From: Micrococcales bacterium 72-143
Lineage (GTDB): Bacteria > Actinomycetota > Actinomycetes > Actinomycetales > Microbacteriaceae
Direction of reading: 5' to 3'
DNA: 64,000 bases
Assembly: GCA_001898835.1 (NCBI GenBank)
Contig: MKVM01000005.1
Coordinates: forward strand, 248,001-312,000
In this document: positions 8,859 through 17,300 of the stretch, one piece after another
Layout of the letters: every line of letters begins with the position of its first letter
Position numbering within the stretch: the stretch's first letter is position 1
Notes under the pieces: model-generated
The model's input: only the letters and a program-made list of their open reading frames with translations
Database searches by the model: none
Told to the model about the DNA's origin: nothing
Program-made: the position numbers and the translations under genes

Positions 8859-8931
8859 ATGCAGGAGTCGTGCGCGCCGCATCCCTCGACCGCGGGCGGC
8901 CCGGCGACGACGCGCCCGGACCCTCCTGCAT
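8859..8931. repeat. Long inverted repeat upstream of clpP
   Basis: ATGCAGGA (8859-8866) and TCCTGCAT (8924-8931) flank a GC-rich centre in the 250-bp gap between divergent clpP and the TPR gene. The context CGAAAATGCAGGA recurs as CGAAACTGCAGGA near 50470, so this looks like a family of intergenic repeats rather than a local operator. Confidence 0.5.
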
Positions 8932-8954
8932 CTTCGACGTCGTACGGTGGGGGG

Positions 8955-9443
8955 ATGGAGTGGCGTGAGCGTATCGAGGCCGTGTGGGCGGATGCCGGGC
9001 AGCTGGACGAGGCGGAGCTCGTGCGGCGCGTCGACGAGATCGCGGCCGAGCGTCCCGACGACCCGGTGGGGCTGTGGCAGCGCGGCGGCGCCCGCGACTC
9101 CACGGGCGACCCGGAGGGCGCCGTCGGCTTCTACCGCGCGGCCCTCGCGGCCGGGCTGCCGGATACCGAGCGGGCGCAGTGCGTCATCCAGCTCGCGAGC
9201 ACCGTGCGCAACCTCGGCCGGCCGGAGGAGTCGCTCGAGTTGCTGCGGGAGGAGTTCGCGGGGCGTCCCGCCAACGACGAGTACGCGGATGCCGCGGTCG
9301 CGTTCGCGGCGCTCGCCCTCGTCGACCTGGGTCGTCCGGTGGAGGCCGTCTCGGCCCTGCTGCACGCGCTCACGCCCCACCTCCCGCGGTACCACCGCTC
9401 GGTGCCCGCCTACGCGGACGCGCTCCTCGAGCGCGACGCCTGA
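8955..9443 (+). CDS. Tetratricopeptide-repeat protein
   Basis: A 162-residue soluble helical protein. Residues about 30-140 read as TPR-like pairs ([52 protein letters not shown]). Such small TPR proteins are common in actinobacteria; the partner is unknown. The ATG at 8955 follows TACGGT (8943-8948) by 6 nt, fitting a leaderless mRNA. Confidence 0.75.
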   Translation: MEWRERIEAVWADAGQLDEAELVRRVDEIAAERPDDPVGLWQRGGARDSTGDPEGAVGFYRAALAAGLPDTERAQCVIQLASTVRNLGRPEESLELLREEFAGRPANDEYADAAVAFAALALVDLGRPVEAVSALLHALTPHLPRYHRSVPAYADALLERDA

Positions 9444-9449
9444 CCGGGT

Positions 9450-9965
9450 CTACGCCAGCAGCTTCTCGAGGGTGTTGACGTTGCGCACCGTGAGGTGCGG
9501 CTTGTAGGCGGCCTTGCCGGTGGTCTTGCCGAGCACCGAGTCGAGTGTGTCGCCCTTGGGCACGGTCCAGTAGACGACGCCGTCGCCCGCCTCCGCCTGC
9601 TCGTGCGCGGGGTCGAGCTCGAACGCGAGCAGCTCCTTCGCGACGCCCGGGTCGAGCACGAACATGACGTAGTCGTGCCAGCCCTCGCGGCCGCGCGCGA
9701 ACGGGTAGCCGTCGACGATCGCGCGCAGCGCATCCGTCGTGAGCACCTGCACCCAGGCGTCGTAGCCGAAGCGCTCGCGGAGGGCCGCCTCGACCTCCGA
9801 CTTGACGACGGATGCGGATGCGTCGCTCGTGACGAGCACGTTGCCGGACGCGAGAACCGTCTTCACCCCGTCATAGCCGAGGCCCTCGAGCAACTCGCGC
9901 AGCTCGGCCATCTTCACCGTCACCCCGCCGACGTTGACGCCGCGAAGGAGGACCACGTATCGCAC
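9450..9965 (-). CDS. DUF1697 family protein
   Basis: A 171-residue protein beginning with GTG, reading VRYVVLLRGVNVGG, the hallmark N terminus of DUF1697, followed by MAELRELLEGLGY and TVLASGNVLV. The family has a ferredoxin-like fold and no known reaction. TAGGGT lies 6 nt before the start codon (9972-9977), so the mRNA is likely leaderless. Confidence 0.88.
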   Translation of the reverse strand: MRYVVLLRGVNVGGVTVKMAELRELLEGLGYDGVKTVLASGNVLVTSDASASVVKSEVEAALRERFGYDAWVQVLTTDALRAIVDGYPFARGREGWHDYVMFVLDPGVAKELLAFELDPAHEQAEAGDGVVYWTVPKGDTLDSVLGKTTGKAAYKPHLTVRNVNTLEKLLA

Positions 9966-9996
9966 GGCGTCACCCTACGCCGCACGCCGGACACGC

Positions 9997-10026
9997 CGAA
10001 GGGCCCCGCTTGCGCGGGGCCCTTCG
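9997..10026 (-). terminator. Terminator of tig
   Basis: A perfect 13-bp stem, CGAAGGGCCCCGC (9997-10009) with TTGC loop and its complement (10014-10026), beginning 8 nt after the tig stop. No T tract; it lies between tig and the same-strand DUF1697 gene. Confidence 0.8.
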
Positions 10027-10033
10027 CGAGATG

Positions 10034-11407
10034 TCAGTGGTCGTGACCCTCGTGGTCGTCGTGGTCGTGCTCGACGCCGACGAGATCCGTCTCCTCGATG
10101 ATCTCCGAGTCGTCGGAGCCGTCGCCGAGCACCGTCGCGGTGAGGGCGGAGACGTCGACCGCCTTGCCCTTCTCGTCGACGACCTTGGCCTTCGAGAGCG
10201 CGAGCGCGATCGCCTTCGAGCGGGCGACCTCGCCCACCATGGCCGGGATCTGGCCCGAGTTGCCGAGCGCCTGGATGAACTCGCCCGGCTCCATGCCGTA
10301 CTGCGCGGCGGCCTGGACGAGGTAGGAGGTGAGCTCGTTCTGGCTGACCTTCACCTCCTCCTTCTCGGCGATCGCGTCGAGCAGCAGCTGGCGCGTGAAG
10401 ACCTTCTCGGATTCCTCGGCGACCTCGGCGCGGTGCACGTCGTCCTCGAGGCGCCCCTCGTTCTCGAGGTGACGGTGCACCTCGTCGTCGATGAGTCCCT
10501 GAGGCACGGGGATCTCGGCCTTCTCGAGCAGCAGGTCGATGAGCTTGTCGCGCGCGGCGACCGCCTGCCCGAACTCGGCCGACTTCTCGAGCTGCTCCTT
10601 GATGTCCTTGCGGAGCTCGCCGATGGTGTCGAACTGGGAGGCGATCTGGGCGAAGTCGTCGTCGGCCTCGGGCAGCTCGCGCTCCTTCACGGAGATGAGC
10701 GTGACCGCGATCTGGGCCTTCTCGCCCTGGTGGTCGCCGCCGACGAGCTCCGACTCGAAGGTCGTCGACTCGCCCGCGGTGAGCGTGTCGAGCGCCTCGT
10801 CGATGCCCTCGATGAGCTCGCCGGAGCCGATCTCGTAGGAGATGTTGGACGCGGTGTCGATCTCCTCGCCGCCGATCGTCGCGACGAGGTCGAGCTGCGC
10901 GAAGTCGCCCTTCTTGGCGGGGCGGTCGACGGTCACGAGGGTGCCGAAGCGGGTGCGGAGGTTCTCCAGCTCGGCCTCGACCTCATCCGGTCCGACCTTC
11001 GCGGCCTCGACCTCGACCTTGAGGCCGTCGTACTTGGGCACCTCGAACTCGGGGCGCACGTCGACCTCGACGGTGAAGACCAGGTCGCCGGAGAAGTCCT
11101 TCTCGCTGGGCCAGGTGGTGACGTCGGCCTCGGGGCGGCCGAGGGGGCGCACCTTCTCCTCGGCGGCGGCCTCGCGGTAGAAGCGCTCGAGGCCCTCCGA
11201 CACGGCGTGGTTGAGCACCTCGGCGCGGCCGATGCGCTGGTCGATGATGGGCGGCGGCACCTTGCCCTTGCGGAAGCCGGGGATGTTGACCTGCTCGGCG
11301 ATGTGGCCGTACGCGTGGTCGATCGAGGGCTTGAGCTCCTCGGCGGTCACGGTGATGGTGAGCTTCGCGCGCGTGGGCGACAGCTTCTCGACGGTCGTTG
11401 AGACCAT
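10034..11407 (-). CDS. tig: Trigger factor, ribosome-associated chaperone
   Basis: A 457-residue protein with the ribosome-binding signature GFRKGKVP near residue 44, a central FKBP-like prolyl isomerase domain (about 150-240, GDFAQLDL) and the helical C-terminal chaperone arms. It ends in a His/Asp-rich tail ([11 protein letters not shown]) that could bind metal ions. CAGGAG lies 10 nt before the ATG. A tRNA-Pro gene sits 36 nt upstream on the same strand and may share its transcript. Confidence 0.97.
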   Translation of the reverse strand: MVSTTVEKLSPTRAKLTITVTAEELKPSIDHAYGHIAEQVNIPGFRKGKVPPPIIDQRIGRAEVLNHAVSEGLERFYREAAAEEKVRPLGRPEADVTTWPSEKDFSGDLVFTVEVDVRPEFEVPKYDGLKVEVEAAKVGPDEVEAELENLRTRFGTLVTVDRPAKKGDFAQLDLVATIGGEEIDTASNISYEIGSGELIEGIDEALDTLTAGESTTFESELVGGDHQGEKAQIAVTLISVKERELPEADDDFAQIASQFDTIGELRKDIKEQLEKSAEFGQAVAARDKLIDLLLEKAEIPVPQGLIDDEVHRHLENEGRLEDDVHRAEVAEESEKVFTRQLLLDAIAEKEEVKVSQNELTSYLVQAAAQYGMEPGEFIQALGNSGQIPAMVGEVARSKAIALALSKAKVVDEKGKAVDVSALTATVLGDGSDDSEIIEETDLVGVEHDHDDHEGHDH

Positions 11408-11443
11408 GGGGATGTACTCCTGGGGTTGTTCGCTGATGTTCCG

Positions 11444-11518
11444 TCGGGGCGACAGGATTTGAACCTGCGACCTCCCGCTCCCAAAGCGGGCACTCTAGCC
11501 AAGCTGAGCTACGCCCCG
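11444..11518 (-). tRNA. tRNA-Pro, anticodon TGG
   Basis: The reverse strand folds as a cloverleaf: acceptor CGGGGCG/CGCCCCG, D arm starting TAGCTCAG, anticodon stem CCCGC/GCGGG with loop TTTGGGA (anticodon TGG), T arm CAGGTTCAAATCCTG, discriminator A. CCA is not encoded. A TAGACT box at 11593-11598 on the same strand could be its promoter. Confidence 0.95.
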
Positions 11519-11741
11519 GATAGCCGGGTCTTCTCGCAGCCGGCTGTCGGGCGGGGTGACGGATGCGATCCGGCCCGAAAACGGCCTCGGACAGTCTAGC
11601 CGTATGCGGCTGCGCGCCCGCTGCGGCACCGAAACGGCGCCATCGACCCGTCCGGGCCGCGTCGTCGGGTCGTTCGCGCCGTCTCGATGCTCCGCCGCGC
11701 GCCTCGGACGGATGTCGGAGGCGCGGCGCACCATGGTAGGC

Positions 11742-11912
11742 ATGGCGAGCATCGAGATCCTCGAGGTGCGGGCGTACGAGCCCCGCTGCCTCGACTGCGG
11801 CGAGACGGGTCCCATCGAGTCGAGCGCCTTCTGGGCGATGGCGTGGGAGGAGGCGCACGTGTGCGTCGCCGCGCGCATCGACTCCGAGGCGCCGCAGCTG
11901 ATCAGCGCCTGA
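11742..11912 (+). CDS. Small CxxC protein of unknown function
   Basis: A 56-residue protein (from MASIEILEVRAYEPRC) with a zinc-ribbon-like CLDCG and a third Cys in EAHVCVAARI. An alternative ATG lies three codons upstream at 11733. It reads as a conserved small protein of Microbacteriaceae; no function is known. It sits between the two tRNA genes. Confidence 0.6.
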   Translation: MASIEILEVRAYEPRCLDCGETGPIESSAFWAMAWEEAHVCVAARIDSEAPQLISA

Positions 11913-11936
11913 TCCGAGCCGCCCTCCGCCCTGCGC

Positions 11937-11942
11937 TAGACT
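11937..11942 (+). promoter_or_regulatory. -10 box of tRNA-Gly
   Basis: TAGACT lies 38 nt upstream of the tRNA-Gly 5' end, in a short gap with no other use. Confidence 0.45.
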
Positions 11943-11979
11943 CGCGGGGTTGCCTGCGGCCTTTCACGGCGGGGCATCC

Positions 11980-12053
11980 GGGGATGTAGCTCAATGGTAG
12001 AGCCTCAGTCTTCCAAACTGATTACGCGGGTTCGATTCCCGTCATCCCCTCCA
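11980..12053 (+). tRNA. tRNA-Gly, anticodon TCC
   Basis: Cloverleaf with acceptor GGGGATG/CATCCCC, D arm TAGCTCAATGGTAGAGC, anticodon loop CTTCCAA (anticodon TCC), T arm GCGGGTTCGATTCCCGT, discriminator T and an encoded CCA at 12051-12053. Confidence 0.96.
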
Positions 12054-12083
12054 CTTCGGCGGCGCGTCCGCGAGGATGAACCC

Positions 12084-14465
12084 ATGCGCCGCGCCGCACG
12101 GTTCGTCTCCCGCTACCGGGTCACCTTGGCCATGCTCCTCGTGTTCCTCGTGGTCAATGTCGTCAACGGCGCGCTGGTTCGCTACTTCGAGGCCGACGAC
12201 GCGCTCTACGGCGAGGTCGCGTACGGTCTGCCGTCGCTGCTCGAGGGGCGGTGGTGGACGCTCCTCACCGGCATGTTCTTCGTGTCGAACCTGTGGATCT
12301 ACATCCCGATCCTGCTGCAGTACGGCATCACCTCGGCCCTCTACGAGCGACGCGCCGGCCACGTGCGCACCCTGCTGGTGACGCTCGGCGGGCAGGCGCT
12401 CGGGTCGCTCCTCACGAGCCTGTCGGTGCTCGCGCTGCTGCCCACCGGCTGGCACTGGGCCGAGGATCCCGGATCCGACCTCGACACCGGGATGTCGATC
12501 GCCGCGTTCGTGCTGCTCGGCGCCCTCACCGCGCTCATGCAGCCGGTGTGGCGGCGGCGGGTGCGCGTCCTCGGCTGGACGCTCGTCGTCGTGCTGTTCC
12601 TCGACTCCGCGCAGCTCTGGGACCTGGAGCACCTCATCGGCTTCACGCTCGGGGTGTTCGCCGGCCCGTTCGTGCTGGGAAGGATGCCGCAGCGCCCCGG
12701 CGTGCGGTTGGGGCCCCGTACGCAGCGCGTGGTAGCCGCCACGATCGTGGCGATCGTGGGGCTCGAGACGATCATCGAGGGCTTCCTGCCCGCGGGACTG
12801 CCGCAGCTGTTCACCATCGAACGCACGGGCGCCCCGAGCGGCATCGACCTGACGCTCGTGGTGATCGCCCTGCTGTTGCTGTTCGCGGCGGATGCCCTGC
12901 GCCGCGGCCGGCGACTCGCCTGGGTCTTCGCGACGGCGTTCCTCGCGCTCGGGGTGTTCGCGATCGCCGTGATCGAGACGCGCGCCCAGCGCGTCGCCGA
13001 CCTCGTCGTCTTCGGCGGCGTGCTGCTCGTCCTGCTCACGACCGCTCGCGCGTTCACGGTGCGCACCCGGCACCGGGCCTTCCGGCGCACCTTGGCGCGC
13101 CTCGGTTGGGTGCTGCTCGTGCTCGTCTGTTATGCCGCTGCGGGGTTCTGGGCTCTGCAGGACGAGTTCCGGGTGCCCGCCACCCCGGCCACGGCGCTCG
13201 GCGAGTTCCTCGCGCGCCTGCTGTTCGTCGATCCGCACCTGCTCCACCCGACAAGCCATCTGGCGCGGCTCTTCCTGCACTCCATCGGGCTCGTCTGGGT
13301 TGCCGCGCTCGTCGTGAGCCTCGTGCGGCTGTTCTATTCGAGCCGCCGTCCGCCCCTGGACCCGGATGCGGCGGGGCGCCTGCGCGAGCTGCTGCGGCAT
13401 CACGAGTCCTCCACCGTGCAGTGGATGCTCACCTGGCGCGGCATCACCCCCTGGTTCAGCGCCGACGGGGAGACCGCGATCGGATACCGCCTCGTCGGCT
13501 CGGTGGCGCTCGCGCTGGGCGACCCGGTCGGCCCGCCCGGGCGGCGGATGGCGGCGCTGCGCGAGTTCGACGCCTTCTGCTTCGCGAACGGCTGGATTCC
13601 GTGCCTGTTCTCGGCAGGCGAGGAAACCGCCTCCGACGCGCCCTCGCTCGGGTGGAAGTCGGTGGAGATCGCCGAGGACTCGATCGTCGAGCTGCCGGGC
13701 CTCGCATTCACGGGGAAGCCGTGGAACGACGTGCGCACCGCCCTCAACCGCGCCGAACGCGAGGAGGTGGTGTACGCCGAGACGCGCTGGGCGGATGCCG
13801 CCCCGGTGGTCACCGACCAGCTGCGGATCATCTCCGGCGGCTGGGTCGACGACAAGGCGCTCCCCGAGATGCGGTTCACGCTCGGCACCCTCGCCGAGGC
13901 GGACGACCCGGAGGTGCGCCTCTCGCTCGCGACGGACGCCGACGGCACCATTCAGGGCTTCACCTCGTGGCTGCCGGTGCATCGCGACGGGGAGCCGGTG
14001 GGCTGGACCCTCGACCTCATGCGGCGCCGCGACGACGCCTTCCGGCCGGTCATGGAGTTCCTGATCGGCGAGGCGGCGCTCTCGTTCCGCGACCAGGGCT
14101 ACGAGTTCCTGTGCCTCTCGGCCGCGCCGCTCGCGAAGGCACCCGAGCGCCTCGACGCGAACTCCGACGGGCGGGTGCTGCAGCGCATCCTCGACTTCCT
14201 CGGCGGTGTGCTCGAGCCGTTCTACGGCTTCCGCTCGCTCTTCCGGTTCAAGCAGAAGTTCAACCCCGTGCACCGCGCCCAGTACCTGGTGTTCCCGGAT
14301 GAGACGGCGCTCGTCGAGATCGGCGTCGCGATCGTGCGCGCCTACCTGCCGGATGCCCGCGCCCGCGACTGGCTGCGCCTCGCGTGGGGCCTGGTGCGCC
14401 CCGAGCGCGAGGAGCCGGCGCGCCAGGCGGCCGGGACGGCTCCCGCCCCGACCGCCGCGGGCTGA
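12084..14465 (+). CDS. Rhomboid-like/DUF2156 membrane protein (MprF/LysX-type)
   Basis: A 793-residue protein in two parts. Residues 1-220 form about six helices resembling the rhomboid-like membrane domain (LLEGRWWTLLTGMFF, then DTGMSIAAFVLLGALTAL) without a clear protease dyad; 240-430 hold more helices. Residues about 440-780 are a DUF2156 GNAT-like aminoacyl-transferase domain (DPVGPPGRR, FSAGEET, LSAAPLAK), as in proteins that transfer lysine or alanine from tRNA to phosphatidylglycerol. The start is the ATG at 12084, 31 nt after the tRNA-Gly. Acceptor and amino acid are unknown. Confidence 0.82.
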   Translation: MRRAARFVSRYRVTLAMLLVFLVVNVVNGALVRYFEADDALYGEVAYGLPSLLEGRWWTLLTGMFFVSNLWIYIPILLQYGITSALYERRAGHVRTLLVTLGGQALGSLLTSLSVLALLPTGWHWAEDPGSDLDTGMSIAAFVLLGALTALMQPVWRRRVRVLGWTLVVVLFLDSAQLWDLEHLIGFTLGVFAGPFVLGRMPQRPGVRLGPRTQRVVAATIVAIVGLETIIEGFLPAGLPQLFTIERTGAPSGIDLTLVVIALLLLFAADALRRGRRLAWVFATAFLALGVFAIAVIETRAQRVADLVVFGGVLLVLLTTARAFTVRTRHRAFRRTLARLGWVLLVLVCYAAAGFWALQDEFRVPATPATALGEFLARLLFVDPHLLHPTSHLARLFLHSIGLVWVAALVVSLVRLFYSSRRPPLDPDAAGRLRELLRHHESSTVQWMLTWRGITPWFSADGETAIGYRLVGSVALALGDPVGPPGRRMAALREFDAFCFANGWIPCLFSAGEETASDAPSLGWKSVEIAEDSIVELPGLAFTGKPWNDVRTALNRAEREEVVYAETRWADAAPVVTDQLRIISGGWVDDKALPEMRFTLGTLAEADDPEVRLSLATDADGTIQGFTSWLPVHRDGEPVGWTLDLMRRRDDAFRPVMEFLIGEAALSFRDQGYEFLCLSAAPLAKAPERLDANSDGRVLQRILDFLGGVLEPFYGFRSLFRFKQKFNPVHRAQYLVFPDETALVEIGVAIVRAYLPDARARDWLRLAWGLVRPEREEPARQAAGTAPAPTAAG

Positions 14466-14467
14466 GC

Positions 14468-14539
14468 TCAGCAGCAGCCCGTGTCGCACGATCCGGGCAC
14501 GGCCGGGTCGCACAGGGGCGACGCACAGCATGCGTCCAT
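14468..14539 (-). CDS. 23-residue cysteine-rich peptide beside ars genes
   Basis: A short open frame beginning MDACCASPLCDPA and ending DTGCC, with six Cys at 4, 5, 10, 18, 22 and 23 (26% Cys). A strong ribosome site, AAGGAGG (14545-14551), lies 5 nt before the ATG, which argues for real translation. It is divergent from arsR across an AT-rich operator region. It could chelate As(III) or another soft metal as a minimal metallothionein; this is inference. I know of no named family for it. Confidence 0.6.
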   Translation of the reverse strand: MDACCASPLCDPAVPGSCDTGCC

Positions 14540-14589
14540 GACTGCCTCCTTCCGGGGTCGGCGGATGGGTGCGACGAGCGTCTCGTTAA

Positions 14590-14625
14590 ACATCGATGAA
14601 TGTCAATATTTATAATTATCGATGT
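14590..14625. promoter_or_regulatory. AT-rich ars operator and arsR promoter
   Basis: ACATCGAT (14590-14597) and its complement ATCGATGT (14618-14625) flank an AT-rich centre unusual in this genome. It contains a perfect TATAAT (14611-14616) for arsR, with a poor -35 (TAAACA, 18-bp spacer), and TTGACA on the reverse strand (14601-14606) facing the Cys-rich peptide. Likely the ArsR binding site. Confidence 0.7.
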
Positions 14626-14636
14626 AAGATCGAGCC

Positions 14637-14996
14637 GTGATCCCCGTCGCGACCATCCAGGGCGAGCCGTGCTGCGCCCCGCTCGCCGAGTCCCCGCTCG
14701 GCGCCGACGATGCGGAGACCCTCGCGCGCTCGCTCAAGGCGCTCGCCGATCCGGCCCGCCTGCGCATCCTGTCGCTCGTCGCCGCCTCGGCCGACGGCGA
14801 GATCTGCGTGTGCGAGCTTCCCGCGCCCCTCGGGCTCACGCAGCCGACGGTCTCCCACCACCTCAAGGTGCTCACCGACGCCGGTTTCCTCGCCCGCGAG
14901 AAGCGCGGCACCTGGGCGTGGTTCCGGCTCGTGCCGGGCGCGCTCGACGCGGTCACCCGCCCGCTCGCCGAGCCGGTCGAGGCGGTTCCCGCGTGA
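14637..14996 (+). CDS. arsR: ArsR-family arsenic-responsive repressor
   Basis: A 119-residue winged-helix repressor starting at GTG. The recognition helix is in LGLTQPTVSHHLKVL (about 66-80). Cys12-Cys13 near the N terminus and Cys57 (plus Cys59) in ICVCELP match the Cys15-Cys16-Cys55 As(III) site of Corynebacterium ArsR rather than the E. coli CxCxxC type. It should repress its own operon and release on As(III) or Sb(III). It overlaps arsC by 4 nt. Confidence 0.9.
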   Translation: MIPVATIQGEPCCAPLAESPLGADDAETLARSLKALADPARLRILSLVAASADGEICVCELPAPLGLTQPTVSHHLKVLTDAGFLAREKRGTWAWFRLVPGALDAVTRPLAEPVEAVPA

Positions 14997-15391
14997 GCGC
15001 CCCCACCGTGCTCTTCGTCTGCGTGCACAACGCGGGCCGCTCGCAGATGGCCGCAGGGTACCTGCGGCACCTCGCGGGCGACCGCGTCCGGGTGCTCTCC
15101 GCGGGATCCGAGCCGGCGGATGCCGTGAATCCGGCCGCGGTCGCCGCGATGGCCGAGGAGGGCATCGACATCGCCGCGGCACGGCCCGAGCTCCTCGATC
15201 CGGATGCCGTCCGCGCCTCCGACGTCGTCGTCACGATGGGCTGCGGCGACGCCTGCCCGGTCTTCCCCGGCAAGCGCTACGAGGACTGGGAGCTCGACGA
15301 CCCCGCGGGCCGCGGGGTCGCGGACGTCCGCCCCATCCGCGACGCCATCCGAGCCCACGTCGAGGCTCTCATCGCCGAGCTCGGGGTCTGA
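14993..15391 (+). CDS. arsC: Arsenate reductase, low-molecular-weight phosphatase type
   Basis: A 132-residue protein with the P-loop C10-VHNAG-R16 (CX5R) at the N terminus and a second Cys pair in MGCGDACP (Cys84, Cys88). This resembles Corynebacterium ArsC1/ArsC2, which join arsenate to mycothiol. It starts at GTG within the arsR stop. No arsenite pump gene follows on this strand; the next gene is a convergent MFS transporter. Confidence 0.9.
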   Translation: MSAPTVLFVCVHNAGRSQMAAGYLRHLAGDRVRVLSAGSEPADAVNPAAVAAMAEEGIDIAAARPELLDPDAVRASDVVVTMGCGDACPVFPGKRYEDWELDDPAGRGVADVRPIRDAIRAHVEALIAELGV

Positions 15392-15398
15392 GCGCGGG

Positions 15399-16649
15399 TC
15401 AGCCCGCCGCGTCGGCCGCGGGCCGCACCGCCCGCTCCTCCCGCAGCGCCGGAAGGTAGAGGAACGCGCCCAGCAGGCTGAAGGCGCCGGCTACCACCAC
15501 CGCGAGCGAGGTCGAGGTGAGCTCCGCGAGCGGCCCCAGCACGAGCAGGCCCACGCTGTAGGTGCCGCCGGCGACCATCGAGTTCATCGACAGCACGACG
15601 GCGCGGGTGGCAGAGGTGGCCTGCCGGTGCAGGAGGGCGTTGTGCATCGGGCTCGCCGCGCCGTGCACGAGGTACACGACGCCGTAGGCGGCCAGCAGGC
15701 CGACCGCGCCCGTCGTGAGACCCATCGCGACGACGAAGGCCCCGTTGAGCAGCCGCGCGAGGATCGCCGTGCGCGCCACCCCGAAGCTGCGCGACGCGAC
15801 GCCCGCGAGGGCGGAGCCGACCGCGAAGAGCCCCCACGCGGCGGCCGACGCCGGTCCGAACAGAGCCGCCGCGCCCGCCTCTCCCCCGACGAGCTCGGCG
15901 AGGCGCACGGGCGTCAGGGTCTCGAAGGCGATCATCGCGACGCTCCAGAACACCTCGACGAGCACGAGGCAGCGCAGCACCCGTGACCTCCGCAGCACGC
16001 CGATCCCGCCTCCGAGGGTCTCCCTCAGCCCGAGCGCCGGCGACACCTCCCGCGGACGCCGCGACTCGCGCACGAGCACCGCGACGAGCAGCAGGTGCAC
16101 GAGCGACACCGCGATCGCCACGAGGAAGGGGAGCACGAGCGGCGAGCGGAGGGCGAGCGGATGCCACGCGACGAGCGCACCGCCCGCGAGCGCACCGAGC
16201 GCGATCGCCAGGCCCAGGCCCGTGCCCGCGCGGCTGAGCCCGCGCTCCACCGGGTACCCGGGGTCGTCCGCGTGCGCGGCGTCGACGAACCACGCCTCGA
16301 GCGGTCCCGAGTCGAGCACCCGGAAGAGCCCCTGCAGCAGCATCGCGACCGCGAACATCCAGAACCCCTGGGCGAGCAGGAACAGCATCGAGGAGATGAT
16401 CGCGAGCACCCCCGCGAGGAGCAGCACGGGGCGGCGTCCGATCGCGTCGGCGAGGCCGCCCGTGGGCAGCTCGAGGGCGAGCACGACGAAGCCCTGCACG
16501 GCGAGGATGACGCCGAGCTCGGCGAGCGTCAGGCCGCGTTCGAGCGGCAGCAGCACTGTGAGCCCGAACACGAGCCCCACGGGCAGCCATCGTGTCGCCG
16601 ACAGCAGCACGAGGCGCCGCTCGGCCTGCCGGGCCGAGACCGGCGTCAT
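15399..16649 (-). CDS. MFS transporter
   Basis: A 416-residue 12-helix carrier. LALELPTGGLADAIGRRPVLLL (residues about 55-76) carries the MFS loop 2-3 signature. The ATG at 16649 overlaps the stop of the HTH gene by 4 nt, so regulator and transporter form one operon. Probably a drug exporter; the substrate is not apparent. It ends 8 nt from the convergent arsC stop. Confidence 0.88.
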   Translation of the reverse strand: MTPVSARQAERRLVLLSATRWLPVGLVFGLTVLLPLERGLTLAELGVILAVQGFVVLALELPTGGLADAIGRRPVLLLAGVLAIISSMLFLLAQGFWMFAVAMLLQGLFRVLDSGPLEAWFVDAAHADDPGYPVERGLSRAGTGLGLAIALGALAGGALVAWHPLALRSPLVLPFLVAIAVSLVHLLLVAVLVRESRRPREVSPALGLRETLGGGIGVLRRSRVLRCLVLVEVFWSVAMIAFETLTPVRLAELVGGEAGAAALFGPASAAAWGLFAVGSALAGVASRSFGVARTAILARLLNGAFVVAMGLTTGAVGLLAAYGVVYLVHGAASPMHNALLHRQATSATRAVVLSMNSMVAGGTYSVGLLVLGPLAELTSTSLAVVVAGAFSLLGAFLYLPALREERAVRPAADAAG

Positions 16650-17266
16650 GCTCCGGGTGCCGGGGATGCCGGGGCCGCGTCCGGCGGCAGCAGCTCGACC
16701 GGACGGGTGAACTGGAAGGCGTGGATGCGGCGCGCGCGGGGGTCGCCGCGGCCCGCGTCGCGGTAGCGCGCGAGCACCGCGTCGAGCTCCTCCCCCATGG
16801 CGGCGAGCTGCTCGGGCGTAAGGAACAGCACGCTGTCGTCGAGCCCGAGCGCGTCGGTCCACTCGGGCGGCCAGGTCTCGCTCACGTCGAGCCACTGCTC
16901 GGCGCGTTCCGCGAGCTGGCGCACGTAGTCGCGCTGCAGCCAGCCGAGCGCCGTGCGCGCGTCCTCGTCGTCCGCGAAGTCGGAGTCGGTCCAGGAGTGG
17001 TAGTCGGTCGACGCGCGCCAGAGCCGCCGCCTGCCGGCGCCCTCCTCCGTGTCGACGACGAGCTCCACGGACTCGAGCGCCCGCAGGTGGTAGCTCGTCG
17101 CGCCGGTGTTCGTGTGCAGCTCGGTGGCGAGTTCGGTCGCGGTCGCGGGTCCGTGCAGCCGCAGCCGCCCGAGGATGCGGGAGCGCAGCGGATGCGCGAG
17201 CACCCGCACCGCCCGCGCGTCGAGCCGCATGCCGGTGTATCGGGTGGGTGCGCTGTCGTCGGTCAC
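16646..17266 (-). CDS. ArsR-type winged-helix regulator of the MFS gene
   Basis: A 206-residue protein from GTG at 17266 (AAGGA 8 nt upstream). The winged helix spans about residues 15-85 (VLAHPLRSRILGRLRLHGPATATELATEL, TGATSYHLRAL), followed by a longer helical domain. Such proteins usually control the adjacent transporter. Upstream Cys-rich in-frame sequence is left out because it lacks a ribosome site. Confidence 0.8.
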   Translation of the reverse strand: MTDDSAPTRYTGMRLDARAVRVLAHPLRSRILGRLRLHGPATATELATELHTNTGATSYHLRALESVELVVDTEEGAGRRRLWRASTDYHSWTDSDFADDEDARTALGWLQRDYVRQLAERAEQWLDVSETWPPEWTDALGLDDSVLFLTPEQLAAMGEELDAVLARYRDAGRGDPRARRIHAFQFTRPVELLPPDAAPASPAPGA

Positions 17267-17280
17267 CGGGCCATCCTTGC

Positions 17281-17300
17281 ATGCACAGAATTTATGCACA
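17281..17300. promoter_or_regulatory. Tandem ATGCACA site upstream of the HTH gene
   Basis: ATGCACA occurs at 17281-17287 and 17294-17300, a 13-bp direct repeat with an AT-rich spacer, 15 nt above the regulator start. It may be that regulator's operator. Confidence 0.4.

Noticed and set aside
14601-14616. Replication origin or AT-rich unwinding element
   Set aside because: The AT-rich patch is only about 35 bp, has no DnaA boxes and fits an ArsR operator with a TATAAT box.
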